In this document: positions 61,392-64,000 of the stretch, in pieces
How the letters are laid out: every line of letters starts with the position of its first letter
How positions within the stretch are numbered: position 1 is the first letter of the stretch
From: Lachnospiraceae bacterium
GTDB taxonomy: Bacteria > Bacillota > Clostridia > Lachnospirales > Lachnospiraceae
Assembly: GCA_024698705.1 (NCBI GenBank)
Contig: JAILQX010000047.1
Span: 1-64,000 of the forward strand
Length of the DNA: 64,000 nt
Reading direction: 5' to 3'
Notes under the pieces: model-generated
What the model was told of the DNA's origin: nothing
The model's input: only the letters and a program-made list of their open reading frames with translations
The model's database searches: none
Made by a program: the position numbers and the translations under genes

Positions 61392-61420
61392 TTGATTTTC
61401 TCTTTTTTTGAGACTAAAAT
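61392..61420 (+). promoter_or_regulatory. Promoter of htpG
   Basis: TTGATT (61392-61397), 17-bp spacer, TAAAAT (61415-61420). CIRCE ends 7 bp before its -35. Confidence 0.6.
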
Positions 61421-61455
61421 ACGGGAAGAATACATAAGAAAGGACAGTGATAACT

Positions 61456-63492
61456 ATGGCAGAGAGACAGGGCAGTCTTTCGATAAACAGTGAAAACATA
61501 TTTCCGATAATCAAAAAATGGTTATACAGTGACCATGATATTTTCTACAGAGAGCTCATATCCAACGGTTGTGATGCGATCACAAAGCTCAAAAAACTGG
61601 ATATGATGGGTGAATACACATTACCCGCCGATTACAAGGCGAGGATAGATATCGTAGTTGATCCCGCAAAGAAGACGATAAAGGTTAAGGATAACGGTCT
61701 CGGAATGACTGCGGACGAGGTTGACGAATACATCAACCAGATCGCATTTTCCGGAGCTACGGATTTTATAGAAAAGTACAAGGATAAGGCAAATGATGAC
61801 CAGATCATAGGTCATTTCGGACTCGGTTTTTATTCGGCATTCATGGTTGCCGACGAGGTTCATATCGATACGCTTTCCTATAAGGACGGCGCAGAACCGG
61901 TTCACTGGGAGTGCGACGGCGGTACCGAGTTTACGATGGACAAGGGTGACAAGACGACCGTAGGTACAGAGATCACATTGTTCCTAAACGAAGAAGTCCT
62001 CAAGTTCTGTAACGAATATGAGGCACGTGAGGTCATAAAGAAGTACTGTTCGTTCATGCCTACCGAGATATATCTCAGCAAGGAAGGCGATGACAGCACA
62101 CAGACAATAAAGGAAGATGAGAAGCTTGACACTGATGAGATAATCGAGACCATCGTTCCCGAGAAGGACGGCGATCCGATCAAACTCAAGATAAAGAAAA
62201 GACCGGAACTCATCAATGAGACAAATCCCCTGTGGACACGTCATCCCAATGAGTGTACGAAGGATGATTACCTGGATTTCTACAGGAAGGTATTTCACGA
62301 TTATAAGGAGCCCCTGTTCTGGATACATCTCAACATGGATTATCCGTTCAACTTAAAGGGCATACTCTATTTCCCGAAGATCGATATGGAATACGAATCC
62401 ATCGAGGGTGTTATCAAACTTTACAATAATCAGGTATTCATAGCCGATAACATCAAGGAAGTCATACCTGAATTCCTGATGCTCTTGAAGGGCGTTATAG
62501 ACTGTCCCGATCTTCCGCTCAACGTATCGCGTTCGGCGCTGCAGAATGACGGTTTTGTCAAGAAGATCAGTGAGTACATCACGAAGAAGGTTGCCGACAA
62601 GCTGTCAGGCATGTGCAAGACCGAGAAGGAAGAATACGAGAAATACTGGGAAGACATCAGCCCGTTCATCAAGTATGGCTGCTTAAGGGATGACAAGTTC
62701 TGTGAGAAGATGAATGATTATATCCTCTTTAAGGACCTTGACGGCAAATACATGACATTGCCCGAGTGTCTTGAGACCAAACCGACAGATGTGGAAGAGG
62801 ATGAGGATAAGGAGGATACCGGATCCAAAGAAGATGCCGAAGGTTCAGACGATGGTGAAAAGGAAGAAGAAAAGAAGGAAAAGATCATCTACTATGTGAC
62901 CGATGAGCAGCAGCAGAGCCAGTATATCAACATGTTCAAGGCCGCAAAGAAGAATGCCGTCATCCTTAAGCACAAGATCGACCAGCCTTTTGTGTCACAG
63001 CTTGAAAGCAAGAACGAAGGTGTTAAGTTCATGAGGATAGATGCGGACCTGACCGATGATTTCCTCGGAAAGACATCAAAGAAGGCCCGTGAGGAGATGG
63101 ATGCTCAGGCAGAAGAACTTGGCAAGATCTTCAAGAAGGCTCTCAAGAAGGAGAAGATCAGCGTCAAGGTTGAGAAGCTGAAGAACAAGAAGATATCTTC
63201 AATGATCACATTGTCAGAGGAAACACGCCGTATGCAGGATATGATGAAGATGTACGGCATGAGCGGCATGAACATGCCGGGCAATGACAATGAAGGAGAA
63301 ACGCTGGTACTCAATGCGGGACATCCTCTTGTAAAATACATACTTGAGAACAGGGACAATGAAAATGTCACCATGATGTGCGAGCAGCTTTACGATCTTG
63401 CAAAGCTTGCTTACGAACCGCTTTCACCGGAAGCCATGACAAGATTCATACAAAGAAGCAACGATATCATGTGCATCCTTTCAGAGAAATAA
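61456..63492 (+). CDS. htpG: Hsp90 family chaperone HtpG
   Basis: 678 residues. ATP-binding N-domain: YRELISNGCDAITKL, DNGLGMTADEVDEYINQIAFSGATDF and GHFGLGFYSAFMVAD. The middle domain has LNVSRSALQND and a C-terminal dimerisation domain ends in the usual manner. A highly charged insert (about 444-475, Glu/Asp/Lys) is present as in related Clostridia. GTG at 61447 would lie directly on the ribosome site, so the ATG at 61456 is chosen. Controlled by a CIRCE element. Confidence 0.96.
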   Translation: MAERQGSLSINSENIFPIIKKWLYSDHDIFYRELISNGCDAITKLKKLDMMGEYTLPADYKARIDIVVDPAKKTIKVKDNGLGMTADEVDEYINQIAFSGATDFIEKYKDKANDDQIIGHFGLGFYSAFMVADEVHIDTLSYKDGAEPVHWECDGGTEFTMDKGDKTTVGTEITLFLNEEVLKFCNEYEAREVIKKYCSFMPTEIYLSKEGDDSTQTIKEDEKLDTDEIIETIVPEKDGDPIKLKIKKRPELINETNPLWTRHPNECTKDDYLDFYRKVFHDYKEPLFWIHLNMDYPFNLKGILYFPKIDMEYESIEGVIKLYNNQVFIADNIKEVIPEFLMLLKGVIDCPDLPLNVSRSALQNDGFVKKISEYITKKVADKLSGMCKTEKEEYEKYWEDISPFIKYGCLRDDKFCEKMNDYILFKDLDGKYMTLPECLETKPTDVEEDEDKEDTGSKEDAEGSDDGEKEEEKKEKIIYYVTDEQQQSQYINMFKAAKKNAVILKHKIDQPFVSQLESKNEGVKFMRIDADLTDDFLGKTSKKAREEMDAQAEELGKIFKKALKKEKISVKVEKLKNKKISSMITLSEETRRMQDMMKMYGMSGMNMPGNDNEGETLVLNAGHPLVKYILENRDNENVTMMCEQLYDLAKLAYEPLSPEAMTRFIQRSNDIMCILSEK

Positions 63493-63502
63493 ATACATCC
63501 AT

Positions 63503-63544
63503 AAAAAACGTCCGGATTGGATATACCAGGTCCGGACGTTTTTT
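63503..63544 (+). terminator. Terminator of htpG
   Basis: AAAAAACGTCCGGA/TCCGGACGTTTTTT stem, 14 bp, with T run. Confidence 0.93.
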
Positions 63545-63895
63545 ATGCCATGCGATATCGGTATCACATCGCAAAGAAATAAACCATTGGTGAAATTGCA
63601 CAAAAAATTTTCAAAAGGCAAAAAATTTTTTATGTTGTCTGCATTTCGTGCTCGAATTTCTGCATTTCGTGCCAAAATCCGTTTGGAAAACCCCTTTTGT
63701 GATAAGTTATCAGCGTAATAAAAAACCGTTTGGAAAAAAGCAAGAAGAATAACGAAAAAGGGAACGCCCGTAACATCTGAGCCCTGTCATCTGTTGATGA
63801 TGAGGCTTTTTATATTGGAAAGACTAATCACAACAGACAAACGAATATGGACCGGACGGTAAAAGGTATCAGATTTTATTCAAAGGGAGAAAAAA
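63545..63895. other. Intergenic leader before the last gene
   Basis: About 350 bases without a gene. Short direct repeats occur: CTGCATTTCGTGC near 63640 and 63661, and CCGTTTGGAAAA near 63679 and 63726. An imperfect hairpin ending in T5 (63780-63811) might act as attenuator. Confidence 0.5.
63780..63811 (+). terminator. Possible attenuator hairpin
   Basis: AGCC/GGCT outer and TCATC/GATGA inner pairing, then TTTTT; it lies 85 bases before the final gene. Stability is modest. Confidence 0.35.
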
Positions 63896-64000
63896 ATGAG
63901 AAAGAACACCAAGAATCCAATTGTAACAAAAGCAGTTGCATTAGCTATGACAACAATGATAGCCACATCTACTGTATCGATCCCCACATTGGCGGATGAA
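63896..64000 (+). CDS. Secreted protein, 5' end only
   Basis: The first 35 codons are present: a signal peptide with basic start (MRKNTKNP), hydrophobic core and a possible cleavage after TLA, before DE. AAAGGGAGA is 5 bases before the ATG. The rest is beyond the window. It may be a surface or exported protein similar in anchoring to the one at the left edge, but that cannot be judged. Confidence 0.75.
   Translation, partial: MRKNTKNPIVTKAVALAMTTMIATSTVSIPTLADE

Noticed and set aside
63720-63820. c-di-GMP or other riboswitch before the last gene
   Set aside because: Some GGGA/CGC-like bases occur, but the conserved core could not be aligned by eye; only a weak attenuator-like hairpin remains.

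Overview
The window looks like chromosomal DNA of a Gram-positive anaerobe of the class Clostridia, most likely a Lachnospiraceae relative (Butyrivibrio/Roseburia-like). That rests on strong AGGAGG-type ribosome sites, moderate G+C, and families typical of these bacteria: DegV, long-form HPF, a CD1871A-type CXXC miniprotein, NusG domain II with a Gx transporter, an indolepyruvate ferredoxin oxidoreductase with PaaK-type ligase and ACT protein, and a C-terminally membrane-anchored giant surface protein. This placement is an inference from gene content; no rRNA gene is present. No tRNA, rRNA, insertion sequence, prophage or true CRISPR array was recognised. Most genes are on the + strand; the exceptions are 25900-27186, 44864-46666 and 52032-54761.

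Layout. 1-6.5 kb: 3' end of a repeat-rich surface protein, a DUF1294 protein, DegV, a repeat-filled 760-bp gap, RidA and an EamA exporter. 6.6-10.6 kb: GNAT plus argJ-argB-argD, an arginine operon. 10.6-19.3 kb: an orphan solute-binding protein, comEA-comEC, trxB, an SH3-NlpC/P60 wall hydrolase and a 2-hydroxyacyl-CoA dehydratase-related protein. 19.3-19.9 kb: an AT-rich gap with a DnaA-box cluster. 19.9-27.2 kb: hpf, an ECF sigma operon with small membrane proteins, two lipoproteins, a barstar-like protein and HemW. 27.4-31.9 kb: an HD hydrolase, two YbaK-type tRNA-editing paralogues around an AAA ATPase, a zinc-ribbon membrane protein, an SGNH hydrolase and a 56-residue protein.

31.9-39.5 kb is a surface glycan or glycolipid decoration locus: AAC(3)-like N-acyltransferase, stand-alone adenylation enzyme, carrier protein, DUF4910 aminopeptidase-like enzyme, GT52-like transferase, acyltransferase-3 and GT2. 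39.6-43.1 kb is a self-regulated YtrA-type regulator/ABC operon with a perfect operator on its promoter. 43.1-47.1 kb is accessory in character: 35-bp tandem repeats, six copies of a dyad ACAGATAA-N19-TTATCTGT (each exactly 35 bp, 72-73 bp apart within clusters), a PD-(D/E)XK nuclease-like gene with a reading-frame problem, and a redox module (CXXC miniprotein, polyferredoxin membrane protein, TlpA-like lipoprotein). 47.1-54.8 kb: rpsT, pilT, an in-frame fusion of type II dehydroquinase to a GH27 alpha-galactosidase, ribF, and dprA and comM on the opposite strand. With comEA/comEC this gives four natural-transformation genes and a PilT ATPase in one window. 55.1-63.5 kb: iorA-iorB-paaK-ACT, a NusG II protein, a Gx transporter, a parvulin foldase, and htpG behind a CIRCE operator. 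The window ends in the signal peptide of another secreted protein.

A recurrent oddity is short tandem duplication (22-50 bp) of gene ends: at nine or more junctions the last codons and stop codon of a gene are repeated in the downstream spacer, and at one the first codons are repeated upstream.
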